Both the position numbers and the translations under genes were made by a program. A stretch of 64,000 bases of DNA from NCBI GenBank assembly GCA_900315525.1, contig OMZO01000004.1, positions 1 to 64,000 of the forward strand. The letters are read 5' to 3'. Positions 26,662-35,792 of this stretch are shown piece by piece; the first letter of the stretch is position 1, and each line of letters begins with the position of its first letter. The notes under the pieces were generated by a model that saw only the letters and a program-made list of their open reading frames with translations, did no database searches and was not told the DNA's origin. This DNA is from an uncultured Prevotella sp. GTDB taxonomy: Bacteria > Bacteroidota > Bacteroidia > Bacteroidales > Bacteroidaceae.

Positions 26662-27690
26662 ATGATTTCATTCGAATGTGACTACAACAACGGAGCTTGT
26701 CAGCAAGTGCTTGACAACCTTGTGAAATACAACAGCGCCAAGCCTACACCCTATGGCTTCGACGAATTCAGTGACAGAGCCAAGGCCCGCATCCGTGAAG
26801 CCTGCGGCATGCCCGACGCCCAGATCTTCTTCCTGACTGGCGGTACACAGACCAACGCCACAGCCATCGACTCGATGCTCTATCAGTATGAGGGCGTCAT
26901 CTGCGTCGGTTCTGGACACATCAACGTGCATGAGGCTGGTGCGGTGGAGTTCACGGAACACAAGATCATCGCCCTACCAGAAAAGAACGGCAAGTTGGAA
27001 GCTATGACACTGGAAAACTACCTCGACGACTACATGCACGACGGGAACAAGGACCACGCCGTACACCCAGGACTGGTCTATATCACCTTCCCTACGGAGT
27101 TCGGTACGCTCTATACAGCGAAGGAGCTGGATGATATCTATCAGGTATGTCAGCGCTACGAGATACCGCTTTACATCGATGGTGCGCGCCTGGGCTATGG
27201 TCTGAAGGCTGTGGGCAACGATATCTCACTGCCCTATCTGGCACGCCACTGCGACGTATTCTATATCGGTGGAACTAAGATTGGTGCCCTTTGTGGCGAG
27301 GCCGTCGTCTTCACCAACCGTAAGGCGCATAAGCATTTCTTCTCTATCCAGAAGCAGCACGGAGCCGTCATCGCCAAAGGGGCGCTGATCGGCTTACAGT
27401 TTGACGCGCTATTCACAGACAACCTGTACATGAAGCTCTCAGAGCATGCTATCAAGATGGCCATGAGGATGAAAGAAATCTTCACTCGCAAGGGCTTTGA
27501 GTTCTATGTCGATTCTCCCACCAACCAGCAGTTTGTCATCATCGACAATGAACAAGTGGAAAAGCTAGAGAAGCGTATAGGATTCAGTCACTTCGGCCAG
27601 ACAGACCGTCATCATACCATCTGCCGCTTTGTCACCAGCTGGGCCACAACGGAAGAAGAGATCGACGAGTTGGAACGTATCCTGGGATGA
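26662..27690 (+). CDS. ltaE: Low-specificity L-threonine aldolase
   Basis: A 342-residue fold-type I PLP enzyme splitting threonine (or allo-threonine) to glycine and acetaldehyde. Family segments are FDEFSDRAKARIREACG, FLTGGTQTNATAID, HINVHEAGAVEF, YIDGARLGYGLKA and YIGGTKIGALCGEAVVF, where the Lys of GGTK binds PLP. The length is normal and the start lies 23 bp after the -7 box at 26631-26638. Its stop overlaps the ATG of the DUF6057 gene (27687), so at least this gene drives the first DUF6057 / propeller pair. Confidence 0.9.
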   Translation: MISFECDYNNGACQQVLDNLVKYNSAKPTPYGFDEFSDRAKARIREACGMPDAQIFFLTGGTQTNATAIDSMLYQYEGVICVGSGHINVHEAGAVEFTEHKIIALPEKNGKLEAMTLENYLDDYMHDGNKDHAVHPGLVYITFPTEFGTLYTAKELDDIYQVCQRYEIPLYIDGARLGYGLKAVGNDISLPYLARHCDVFYIGGTKIGALCGEAVVFTNRKAHKHFFSIQKQHGAVIAKGALIGLQFDALFTDNLYMKLSEHAIKMAMRMKEIFTRKGFEFYVDSPTNQQFVIIDNEQVEKLEKRIGFSHFGQTDRHHTICRFVTSWATTEEEIDELERILG

Positions 27691-29093
27691 GAACCTCCGT
27701 TAGAAGATATTACGCTGTTGCGGCAATCGTCCTTTGGGCTATTGCCTGCTGGGCATTCTTCCAGTTCTGGTATCCCTATCATTTCTTCTTTCAGGAGCAG
27801 AATCAGTTGTTCCTCTGGTCGTCAGACTACCTCTCCAGTTACATCTATCCTGTTAGGTTTGCAACACTCATTGGCGATTTCCTGACCCAGTTTTATTACT
27901 ACCTCTACGTAGGCGCCATCATACTGACGCTCTGTATCACAGTCATCGGACTGCTGACTTATCGGGCTTTCCGGAATTTCCACGTTGCCCGTCCATTGGC
28001 CCTCGCCATAGCGCTGACGCTGATGACGTTTGTAGCCGTCTGCCACTTCAGCACGAGCTATCGGCTAAGTAGCACGATCTCCATCATGGTCTGGATGCTG
28101 ACACTATGGCTACTGTCATGGGTAAACAGCAGTAAGCCGCGACTGACGCTCGCAGCCTGCAACCTCCTGATTCCTACCTATCTGCTCTTCGGCCTTCCAC
28201 AGATCAAGTCCATCAAAATGCCGGACTTCATCTTGGAGAAGGACTTTGCCGTCGATTGCGAGTATTACTTCGGCAACCACGACAAGGTCATCAACATCGT
28301 GGAATCATCTGAGGAACACAGTTCACAGATGCTATTCTTCTACAATCTGGTGCAGGCTCAGCGTGGCCAACTGCCCGACAAACTGCTGAAGTTCACGCCC
28401 ACAGATCTGGGCACCTTCTACAAGATCGGCCCTGAGACACCGATGCTCACCATCCGCAACATGAATGAGCTTTACTGGGTGCTGGGCGACATGACCTTCA
28501 CAGAGCGGGCTGCCATGATGACCAACGTCTTCTCCCATAACAACCGCAATGTGCGTATGATGCGCCGTCTGGCAGAATGCAACATCGTCAGTGGCGACTC
28601 GCTGGCTGCCGAGAAGTATCTCCGCATCCTTGACAAGACGCTGGTCTATCACAGATGGGCAGAAAACCTCCGTCAGCACGGCAAGGATATCTACCGTGAG
28701 AAGATGAAGATGGTGCCCCAGCGCGACACGATAACCGTCAGCGACAATGCACACTTCCTGATGATGCAGCTGCTCGACACCAACGCAGACAATCTGGTAG
28801 CCCTCGACTACATTCTCTGCAGCACCTTGCTGCTGAAGGATATCACCAATTTCAAGCGCGACTACGACCGCTACTGCACGGAACGAGGGAAACCCCGTCT
28901 GAAGACGCTCTATCAGGAAGCCCTCTGCATCTGGCTCGCAGGCACCAACGCCTCACCAGAGGAATGGCAGAAGTATATCCAGCGACAGGACGTGCTGCAA
29001 CGGTTCCAGCAATACAACAGCCAGCGTGGCAACCCTGCCTTCAAGGATACCTACTGGTACTATTTCGACAAGATTAAAGCACCGGAAGTATGA
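27687..29093 (+). CDS. DUF6057-like membrane protein, copy 1
   Basis: A 468-residue protein. The N-terminal part (about 1-190) holds four to five transmembrane helices and the motif FWYPYHFFFQEQNQLFLW in the first loop. The C-terminal half (about 195-468) is helical and soluble, with a TPR-like look. The signature FF/FW ... QEQ.QLFLW ... YL and the middle AECNIVSGDSLAAEKYLRIL recur in the two other copies (31992 and 35789). I recall this family as DUF6057, with no known function. It overlaps ltaE by 4 bases and the propeller gene by 4 bases, so the pair is tightly coupled. Confidence 0.75.
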   Translation: MRTSVRRYYAVAAIVLWAIACWAFFQFWYPYHFFFQEQNQLFLWSSDYLSSYIYPVRFATLIGDFLTQFYYYLYVGAIILTLCITVIGLLTYRAFRNFHVARPLALAIALTLMTFVAVCHFSTSYRLSSTISIMVWMLTLWLLSWVNSSKPRLTLAACNLLIPTYLLFGLPQIKSIKMPDFILEKDFAVDCEYYFGNHDKVINIVESSEEHSSQMLFFYNLVQAQRGQLPDKLLKFTPTDLGTFYKIGPETPMLTIRNMNELYWVLGDMTFTERAAMMTNVFSHNNRNVRMMRRLAECNIVSGDSLAAEKYLRILDKTLVYHRWAENLRQHGKDIYREKMKMVPQRDTITVSDNAHFLMMQLLDTNADNLVALDYILCSTLLLKDITNFKRDYDRYCTERGKPRLKTLYQEALCIWLAGTNASPEEWQKYIQRQDVLQRFQQYNSQRGNPAFKDTYWYYFDKIKAPEV

Positions 29094-30517
29094 AGAAACT
29101 TGTCTATCTCCTAACGATACTGACCCTTTGTGTCGCCTGTGCCCCTACCCCAAAGGATGTGCAACAGAGCGACCAACTGCCACCTATCTACCCAGACTAC
29201 TGCGAGGTGACCATCCCAGAGAACATCGCCCCGCTGAACTTCCTGCTGCGCGCCAACTGTGAGGCCATCGAGGTTAAGGCAGGGAGTCTCACCATCCATG
29301 CCCGTGGCAACGAAGCCGTCTTTGACATCGACGACTGGGAGGCACTGATGGAACAATCGGCAGGAAAGGAAATTGACGTCACGATAACGGCCCTCATCGA
29401 CGGGCGGTGGATACAATACAAGACCTTCCATTGGCAGGTCGTTACAGACCAAGTAGATCCCTATCTCACCTATCGTCTCATCGAACCCGACTATGAGATC
29501 TGGAACAACGTGCAGATACAACAGCGATGTGTGGAGAATTTCGAGACGAATGCACTCGGACATTACGAGCAGCTGGACAACCGATGCATGAACTGTCACA
29601 CCTTTGCCAATCAGGATCCGAACCTCTCGATGATGTACGTTCGCGGTGAGAACGGTGGTGCCATTCTCAATCAAAATGGCAAGCTCAGCAAACTCAGCAT
29701 CCCAGGCAGCGTCTATTTCGGTTTCAGTCCCAGTGGGCGCTATATCACCTACTCCACCCAGCAGATTATTCCCGCCTTCCACAGTCTTGCCAGCAAACGA
29801 CTGGAGGTCTTCGACGCGAAGTCTAATGTCTTTGTGGCAGATATGGAACAGCACCGCATCATTTCCTCGCCCCTGCTGAGTGACAGTCTGAAGTTGGAGA
29901 CCTTCCCGACCTTCTCACCTGACGGTAAGTACATCTACTACTGCGTCTCCGACAGCGTCTCGCTGCCAATGGAAATCAAACAACTGCAATATAGTCTGGT
30001 GCGCATTCCCTTTGACGAGCAGACAGGCGCCATCGGTACTCAAGTGGATACCCTACTGCGGGCCACTGCTTCGCCTCAATCCAAGACCAGCGTCTGCCAT
30101 CCTCGCATCTCGCCCGACGGCCGCTATCTGCTCTACACCGTTGCCGACTACGGCACATTCCCCATCTGGCACCCTGAGGCTGATCTACAGATGATGGACC
30201 TGAAGACTGGACGTATCGATAGCCTCGCCATCGTCAACAGCGAGAAGAGCGACACCTACCACTCATGGAGCAGCAACAGCCGTTGGTTTGTCTTTGCCTC
30301 CAAACGCGATGACGGACTGTATGGCAAACCCTATTTCTGCTATGTTGATAAGGAGGGGAAGGCACACAAGCCTTTCTGTCTGCCTCAGGAGCATCCTACA
30401 TTCTACGACAATAACCTGAAATCCTTCAATGCCCCAGAGCTGGGTAAGGGCAAAGTGCCTTTCGATGTCGATGACGTCGCGGAGGCCATACGACAAGAGG
30501 CACTTATCTTCAAATAA
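29090..30517 (+). CDS. TolB-like beta-propeller lipoprotein with CxNCH haem-c motif, copy 1
   Basis: A 475-residue lipoprotein (lipobox CVACA near residues 14-18). An N-terminal beta domain to about 130 is followed by CMNCH at residues 166-170, a CxxCH site for one covalent haem c. A PD40/TolB-like propeller follows, with blades FSPSGRYITYST, FSPDGKYIYYC, ISPDGRYLLYT and SSNSRWFVFASKRDDG. The cysteines and histidine are conserved in copies 2 and 3. This suggests a periplasmic or outer-membrane electron carrier or haem sensor coupled to the DUF6057 membrane protein. Haem attachment is a prediction from the motif only. It converges on copy 2 with 2 bp between stop codons. Confidence 0.75.
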   Translation: MKKLVYLLTILTLCVACAPTPKDVQQSDQLPPIYPDYCEVTIPENIAPLNFLLRANCEAIEVKAGSLTIHARGNEAVFDIDDWEALMEQSAGKEIDVTITALIDGRWIQYKTFHWQVVTDQVDPYLTYRLIEPDYEIWNNVQIQQRCVENFETNALGHYEQLDNRCMNCHTFANQDPNLSMMYVRGENGGAILNQNGKLSKLSIPGSVYFGFSPSGRYITYSTQQIIPAFHSLASKRLEVFDAKSNVFVADMEQHRIISSPLLSDSLKLETFPTFSPDGKYIYYCVSDSVSLPMEIKQLQYSLVRIPFDEQTGAIGTQVDTLLRATASPQSKTSVCHPRISPDGRYLLYTVADYGTFPIWHPEADLQMMDLKTGRIDSLAIVNSEKSDTYHSWSSNSRWFVFASKRDDGLYGKPYFCYVDKEGKAHKPFCLPQEHPTFYDNNLKSFNAPELGKGKVPFDVDDVAEAIRQEALIFK

Positions 30518-30519
30518 AC

Positions 30520-31995
30520 TTATGGTCGCACCTTTGTTTCGACACGCTTATCAGAGATGATTTCAAGACCAGCATGATAAGCATCGAATTCTACTTTCGT
30601 CTTCGTAAAGTCGGGCGTATTGAAGGAATAGATGCTCTCCTCGTAGTACTCCTTCGGATTGCGCTGCGGCAACATGAAGGGCTTGGAGAAATGCCCCTTA
30701 TCATCGATGCAAGCCAAATACAGACGGCTGTAATAGCCATCATCCCTACGGCTGGTAAAGACTATCCAACGAGAGTTCGTCGTCCAGTTATGATAGCTAT
30801 CCGCCTTGGGGCTATTAATCTCTGTCAGTTCACGAGCCTCGCCCGTCTTCAGGTCGAGTAGCCATTGCTGACTCTCTTCATGCCAGATAGAGAAGTACCC
30901 ATAGTCCATCAGTGTAAAAAGCATATACTTCCCGTCATAAGAAGGACGCGGCCACGTCAGACTCTTACCCATCGCAACAGCGTTGAAGATGGTATCTACC
31001 CGCTCGCCGTATTGGCCTGTCTCAGGGTCAAAGGAAATCTTGCAGAGGTTGTATTTCTCGTCCTTGTAATAAAGTGGGTACTCCTGTTGTTTGCAGGTCA
31101 TGTAATAGAGCGTCTTGCCATCGGGAGAGAAGACGGGCGAGTTCTCACTCCAGTCCTTGGTAGAGAGCAGCGAGTCCATCAGTAACTCATGCGTAGCAGG
31201 ATCATAGACAAAGACGTCACTCGACAAGTCGAACACCTCGATGCGCTCATTGGGCACCACATGGAATCCCTGCTTCGTCTGGTTCGTAGAGAAAGCACAA
31301 TACTTACCGCTGGGATGCCAATAGGGATATACCATAGAACCGCCAAGTTGGTTGTTACCCGCCTTCAGCCATTCGCGCTGCCCATCTATCTGGAACATCG
31401 TTGCCCCATGCTCGCCTCGCACATGGAAGACGAATTTCGAAGGATCGGTCTGATGAGCCGAGTGGCAGTTGACACACATGCCTGGCACTTGAGTATTCTC
31501 GATGATAGCATACTCGTCGAACGAAGACAGGTCGCGCTGATAGAGTCCCATCTTGCTGAATACCTCATAGCCTGGAGCGATACGGCGATACGTCAGTCCC
31601 CACTCATCCAACGGATAGATGCTGACATCGACGGTAAAGTCTTTATACTGCAACCACTGACCATCCTTCCGTTCACAGACGGTAAAGACGAGCTGTCCTC
31701 CTTTGTTCTGTGCCGTCAGCTGGTGCCACTCATCCACGTCGAAATCGGCGAAATCACCCTGAGCATGCAGTTCACCACCCTTGGAGCCCTTCACCACGAC
31801 GTCTATACAATCGACAGCCTCATCCGTGCTATTGAAGTTGAGCGGGGCTATCTCTGCAGGAACCGTCACCCCGACATAGTCAGGATAGATAGCAGGCAGT
31901 TGATCAACCATTGTGGGATTCTCAGGGCCAGAACTGCATGACAACAACTGGAACACAGAGGCACAAAGGCACAGGGATATTATTAGCTTCTTCAT
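30520..31995 (-). CDS. TolB-like beta-propeller lipoprotein with CxNCH motif, copy 2
   Basis: A 491-residue lipoprotein. The start at 31995 (MKKLIISLCLCASVFQLLSC) overlaps the upstream DUF6057 stop as ATGA, and the lipobox is at Cys20. The haem-c motif CVNCH is at residues 174-178 and HVRGEHG follows. Propeller repeats include YWHPSGKYCAFST, FSPDGKTLYYMTC, SYDGKYMLFTL and TTNSRWIVFTSRRDDG. It is closer to copy 3 than to copy 1: both have the YWHP segment that copy 1 lacks. It is the last gene of a five-gene minus-strand operon. Confidence 0.75.
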   Translation of the reverse strand: MKKLIISLCLCASVFQLLSCSSGPENPTMVDQLPAIYPDYVGVTVPAEIAPLNFNSTDEAVDCIDVVVKGSKGGELHAQGDFADFDVDEWHQLTAQNKGGQLVFTVCERKDGQWLQYKDFTVDVSIYPLDEWGLTYRRIAPGYEVFSKMGLYQRDLSSFDEYAIIENTQVPGMCVNCHSAHQTDPSKFVFHVRGEHGATMFQIDGQREWLKAGNNQLGGSMVYPYWHPSGKYCAFSTNQTKQGFHVVPNERIEVFDLSSDVFVYDPATHELLMDSLLSTKDWSENSPVFSPDGKTLYYMTCKQQEYPLYYKDEKYNLCKISFDPETGQYGERVDTIFNAVAMGKSLTWPRPSYDGKYMLFTLMDYGYFSIWHEESQQWLLDLKTGEARELTEINSPKADSYHNWTTNSRWIVFTSRRDDGYYSRLYLACIDDKGHFSKPFMLPQRNPKEYYEESIYSFNTPDFTKTKVEFDAYHAGLEIISDKRVETKVRP

Positions 31996-33686
31996 TTTCC
32001 TACCATTAAGTAATACCATACAGAGTTCCTGAACTGTTCCAAGCCAGGAGCGCCCTTGCCTCCTGCAGAATAGATGCGCGAAAAGTCATTCAGCTGTTGA
32101 AGAATCAGCGGACTGATAAGCCCCTGTGGAGGTTGCTGACGCTGCTGCATGAAACCAAAGGCGATAGCCTCCTGACAACTACGGGGATTATACCGAACCT
32201 GACTCTGCACATACTGGGCATACTGCATGAAACGAGGCACATCCTTGTCGAGCAGCGGCAAGAGCAGCAGATACTGCGCTGCCATCTGATTCTGGTGGTT
32301 ATGCATGAAGAGCTGACCACAAATCTTGTCCAGTTCTGTGTCGCTAAATAAGAAATCCTCCTGCAGACGATATTGGCGCAATGTACCATATAGCGGATGC
32401 GCATTGATGGCCTTTTCGTCGCCCAGCATGGCTCGCATACGTTCTGCCCAACGCCGATAGAAGATGGTTTTCTCGAGCATCTTCAGATACTTATCAGCCA
32501 CCTTGTACTGTCCATTGATGACGTTAGTCTCCACCAGTCGCTTCAGCGCGCGACCACTCTTATTATAATTCGAAATCGCCTCCATCGCCTCGAAAGCCAG
32601 ACGCTGAGCGGTATTGACTAATCCAAGGTGGAAATAGATCTCGCCCGTCAGTTGCGTCGTGGCGTAGTTACGCTCAAATGGCGGCAGCAGACCTTGAGAG
32701 CCACGCTGATAGAATTCGAAGGCACGCTCTCCCAATTGATTGGTCATTGCCAATGCCAGATTCGTAGCACTCACACTCATCGGCTTGTCGGGTGTCTGCT
32801 GCTCTGCTTTGGCGATGATGCCATTCCAATCCTTAATACGCACGAGATAGTCGTATTCCATCAACTCATACTTCTTCGCATCGAATCCGTAATGCTGCGG
32901 AACGAATAGAAGAGCTGTTATAGCAAGGATTAACGCATATTTTACCCCCTGCTTGGGTTTCGGCAGATGACGACAGCCATAATGCATCATGGCAATCAGC
33001 ACTGGGATCAATATCAGGAGATAAGGAATCGTCACTGGGAAGCGATAATAGCCGATACCTACCGCCAGACGCACCAACGGATACGGCAATAGCCAGGCAC
33101 TAACCAAGACGAGTGCTACGACATAGATAACGGCCAAGCCTGCCAACCACGTGGGCACCATACATACAGCCACCAGCAAGGCCAGAGGTCCAATAAGCCA
33201 ATATAACAAGGGCAGAGCCACCAGAGCGATGATGACCCTTCCTATCAGGTTGAGCCTTTCCAATGGTCTCAGGCCTAAGATACATCCCATCGCCATGATG
33301 AGTGCAACGACATACACCAGCATCACGTTTTCGTCGCCCATCGCAAACCAAAGCACCAATGCCGGGATGAGACTCAGATAATAATAGCCCTCGCAACGCA
33401 TCAATCGCCAAGTAAGGCGCTGCACCATCATGAAGAGTATGGCGAGAATCAGCGCCCCAATGACGGTGGCATTATAGAACTGCACCAGGAACTCACCCAC
33501 ATAACGAGCAAGACCACCTGGCTCTGCCATCCGCTCACAGAAATAGTCACCATCGAACAAGAATAGCTGCAACTGTTCCTGAAAAGTCAGCGCAAAGGGA
33601 TAGCGGCACTCCCAGAACAGGAATACCACCAGCCCAAAGAAGAGCGTCAGCAGCCAGTCTGCATATTTACTCAGGAATCTCTTCAT
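31992..33686 (-). CDS. DUF6057-like membrane protein, copy 2
   Basis: A 564-residue protein from the start at 33686 (MKRFLSKYADWLLTLFFGL); a start at 33698 is also possible. The N-terminal half has about nine transmembrane helices, more than copy 1, and the loop signature FALTFQEQLQLFLFDGDYF. The soluble C-terminal half is helical, with VETNVINGQYKVADKYLKMLEKT, like the matching segment of copies 1 and 3. It overlaps the upstream DUF4369 gene by 20 bases and the downstream propeller gene by 4. Role unknown; partnership with the haem-motif propeller is inferred from three independent pairings. Confidence 0.75.
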   Translation of the reverse strand: MKRFLSKYADWLLTLFFGLVVFLFWECRYPFALTFQEQLQLFLFDGDYFCERMAEPGGLARYVGEFLVQFYNATVIGALILAILFMMVQRLTWRLMRCEGYYYLSLIPALVLWFAMGDENVMLVYVVALIMAMGCILGLRPLERLNLIGRVIIALVALPLLYWLIGPLALLVAVCMVPTWLAGLAVIYVVALVLVSAWLLPYPLVRLAVGIGYYRFPVTIPYLLILIPVLIAMMHYGCRHLPKPKQGVKYALILAITALLFVPQHYGFDAKKYELMEYDYLVRIKDWNGIIAKAEQQTPDKPMSVSATNLALAMTNQLGERAFEFYQRGSQGLLPPFERNYATTQLTGEIYFHLGLVNTAQRLAFEAMEAISNYNKSGRALKRLVETNVINGQYKVADKYLKMLEKTIFYRRWAERMRAMLGDEKAINAHPLYGTLRQYRLQEDFLFSDTELDKICGQLFMHNHQNQMAAQYLLLLPLLDKDVPRFMQYAQYVQSQVRYNPRSCQEAIAFGFMQQRQQPPQGLISPLILQQLNDFSRIYSAGGKGAPGLEQFRNSVWYYLMVGK

Positions 33687-34323
33687 GCGTATCGGCATTC
33701 ATCGTTACGACGCGACCATCGGGAAGCTTACGCTGATAGGTCAAAGGGAATAAATCCTTTAAGAAATTACCCAATGTCGTACCCTCCATATTCTTCGCCA
33801 GCTGACGGGTATAGTTCTTATACACTAAGTGGAAACTGTCGGCACGCTGCTTGATATAGTTAGCTTGTAGCGTATCGCCACGCTTCGTCAGATCAGCTAC
33901 ATTCTTGCGCATCAGTCCATACTGGCGGTTATGAATCTCAGTCTGCATCTTCCACTGCTCCAGCGAATCGTTCTGCGGTGTACCCGTAGCATGGCTCACG
34001 GAATCGATAGTCACCGTTATATGACCAGGCTCACCCACCACGATCAGCGGTTGCAGTCCCATGCGATAATGATAGTCGAGCAGGATCTTATACATCTGCA
34101 CCGAGTCCGGCTCAAAGTGGAACTTGCCATTCGTGATTTCCATCGAATCGACCGTCTCCGCTGTAGCTGGTCCTGAGAAGGGAACAAGGAAGATGCGTTT
34201 ACCTTCATACTCTTCACCATTCACTGTACCACTGATATGGCACTTCCCGTCACTAGCCTGCTGGCAGCTGTAGAACATCGTCGCAACCACCATAGCCATC
34301 AAACACAATAGAATCTTTTTCAT
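33667..34323 (-). CDS. DUF4369-like lipoprotein
   Basis: A 218-residue lipoprotein (Cys20, MFYSCQQ). Residues about 27-125 match the DUF4369 beta-sandwich that is often the N-terminal domain of Bacteroidota thioredoxin-like TlpA proteins (ISGTVNGEEYEGKRIFLVP ... MEITNGKFHFE). The rest is helical. There is no thioredoxin domain or CxxC, so it is a stand-alone DUF4369 protein. It lies between two DUF6057 / propeller pairs, 2 bp after copy 3. A link to thiol-redox or haem-protein maturation is suggested by that family association but not shown. Confidence 0.7.
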   Translation of the reverse strand: MKKILLCLMAMVVATMFYSCQQASDGKCHISGTVNGEEYEGKRIFLVPFSGPATAETVDSMEITNGKFHFEPDSVQMYKILLDYHYRMGLQPLIVVGEPGHITVTIDSVSHATGTPQNDSLEQWKMQTEIHNRQYGLMRKNVADLTKRGDTLQANYIKQRADSFHLVYKNYTRQLAKNMEGTTLGNFLKDLFPLTYQRKLPDGRVVTMNADTHEEIPE

Positions 34324-34325
34324 CT

Positions 34326-35792
34326 TTATCTAATCTTTACATGTTCACGTTTATTGTCAAACACCTGCCGATAAGCTTCATGAGCATCCAACTCTACCTT
34401 CGATTTCGTGAAGTCTGGACAGTTGTAGGCATCCATCATCTCCCGATAGAACTTTCTCGGATGGCGCTGGGGCAACAGGAACGGTTTCGACACCCTACCC
34501 TGTTCGTCGATAGTGGCCAGATAAAGCTTCGTGTACATACCGTCCTCACGCTTACTGCTGAAGACAAGCCAACGGCTGTTCTCGCTCCAGTTATGATAGC
34601 TCTCACTCTGAGGTGTATTCAGCTCTTTAAGCTCCCGATTTTCCCCCGTCTTCAAATCCATCAGCCAGAGGTCTGCATCATTCTGGCTCACGGGGAAGTT
34701 GCCACGACTGCTTGCACAGTACATCAGCCAACGTCCATCGTAGCTGGGTCGCGCCAATACATAGCTCTTGTCCGTCGCCGGACCATTCAGCAGGGTATCC
34801 ACCGTCTCACCGAATACGCCTTTCTCTGCGTCAAATGCAATCCTACATAGTGAGCATTTCACTTTCTCATATTCCGCAGGCACACGACAGGGTTTTGACG
34901 TACTATAGTAAAGCCACTTACCATCATGAGAGAAAGCTGGGAAAATCTCCAGATCGTCTGTCTGCAAAAGCGGTGAAAGTATCAGTTCGTTCGTCCGCGT
35001 GTCGAGCACTTCCACATTGCTAAACGTATGATAGACCTCGATGCGTTGTCCTGTGCCAGTAAAAAAAGCCTGATGCACGGAATTCACAGCCAAGGCCACA
35101 TAGTCACCCTGCGGATGCCAGTAGCTGTAGGAGCCTGCTGCCTTTGTGGAGTCGGTCTTTGTCTCCACCCACATCTGATGACCATCTTTCTGAATCATCG
35201 TACCACCACCCTCACCACGCATCTGCATCGTCAGACGATTCGGATTGGTACGATTGGCTGTGTGACAGTTGAAACAACGTCCTGGTACAACGGTCTCTGT
35301 GATAATGGCATACTCATCAAAAGAACCAAGTTCGCGCTGATAGATGCCTATATCACCACCCACCTCATAGCCAGGCTTGATACGACGATAGGTAAGTCCC
35401 CAGTCATCAAGATGAGCCTCGCTTACAAAGATATCAAAGTCTTTATATTGAGTCCACTGCCCATCTTTCTCCGTACAGACGGTCACCGTCAGCTTGCCAC
35501 CCTGATTCTGCTCTGTCAGTGCATGCCATTCGTCGATATCAAAATCAGCCCATTCACCGTTCACATGAAGTTCACCCCCCTTATCACCTTTAACTGTTAC
35601 GTCCATACGGTCGATAGCCTCATCGGCAAAGTTAAAATTCAAGGGAGCGATATCGGCAGGAATCGTCACACCTATATAATCGGGATAGATTTCTGGCAGC
35701 TGACTTGCCAGTGTAGGATTATCGGGTCCTGAGCTGCACGACAACAGGGACACAGAGACACAGAGGCACAGAGAAAAAAACAGATGTTTCAT
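34326..35792 (-). CDS. TolB-like beta-propeller lipoprotein with CxNCH motif, copy 3
   Basis: A 488-residue lipoprotein with signal peptide and lipobox near residue 19 (VSLLSC). The haem-c motif CFNCH is at residues 173-177, followed by MRGEGGG. Propeller segments are YWHPQGDYVALAV, FSHDGKWLYYSTS, SYDGRWLMYCASS and SENSRWLVFSSKREDG. Its start overlaps the stop of the upstream DUF6057 gene (ATGA). The N-terminal 160 residues are very similar to copy 2 (DQLPAIYPDYVGVTVPAEIA against SQLPEIYPDYIGVTIPADIA), so these two arose by a recent duplication of the pair. Confidence 0.75.
   Translation of the reverse strand: MKHLFFSLCLCVSVSLLSCSSGPDNPTLASQLPEIYPDYIGVTIPADIAPLNFNFADEAIDRMDVTVKGDKGGELHVNGEWADFDIDEWHALTEQNQGGKLTVTVCTEKDGQWTQYKDFDIFVSEAHLDDWGLTYRRIKPGYEVGGDIGIYQRELGSFDEYAIITETVVPGRCFNCHTANRTNPNRLTMQMRGEGGGTMIQKDGHQMWVETKTDSTKAAGSYSYWHPQGDYVALAVNSVHQAFFTGTGQRIEVYHTFSNVEVLDTRTNELILSPLLQTDDLEIFPAFSHDGKWLYYSTSKPCRVPAEYEKVKCSLCRIAFDAEKGVFGETVDTLLNGPATDKSYVLARPSYDGRWLMYCASSRGNFPVSQNDADLWLMDLKTGENRELKELNTPQSESYHNWSENSRWLVFSSKREDGMYTKLYLATIDEQGRVSKPFLLPQRHPRKFYREMMDAYNCPDFTKSKVELDAHEAYRQVFDNKREHVKIR

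Noticed and set aside
30518-30519. Terminator between the convergent propeller genes
   Set aside because: Only 2 bp separate the stop codons, and I see no stem around them.
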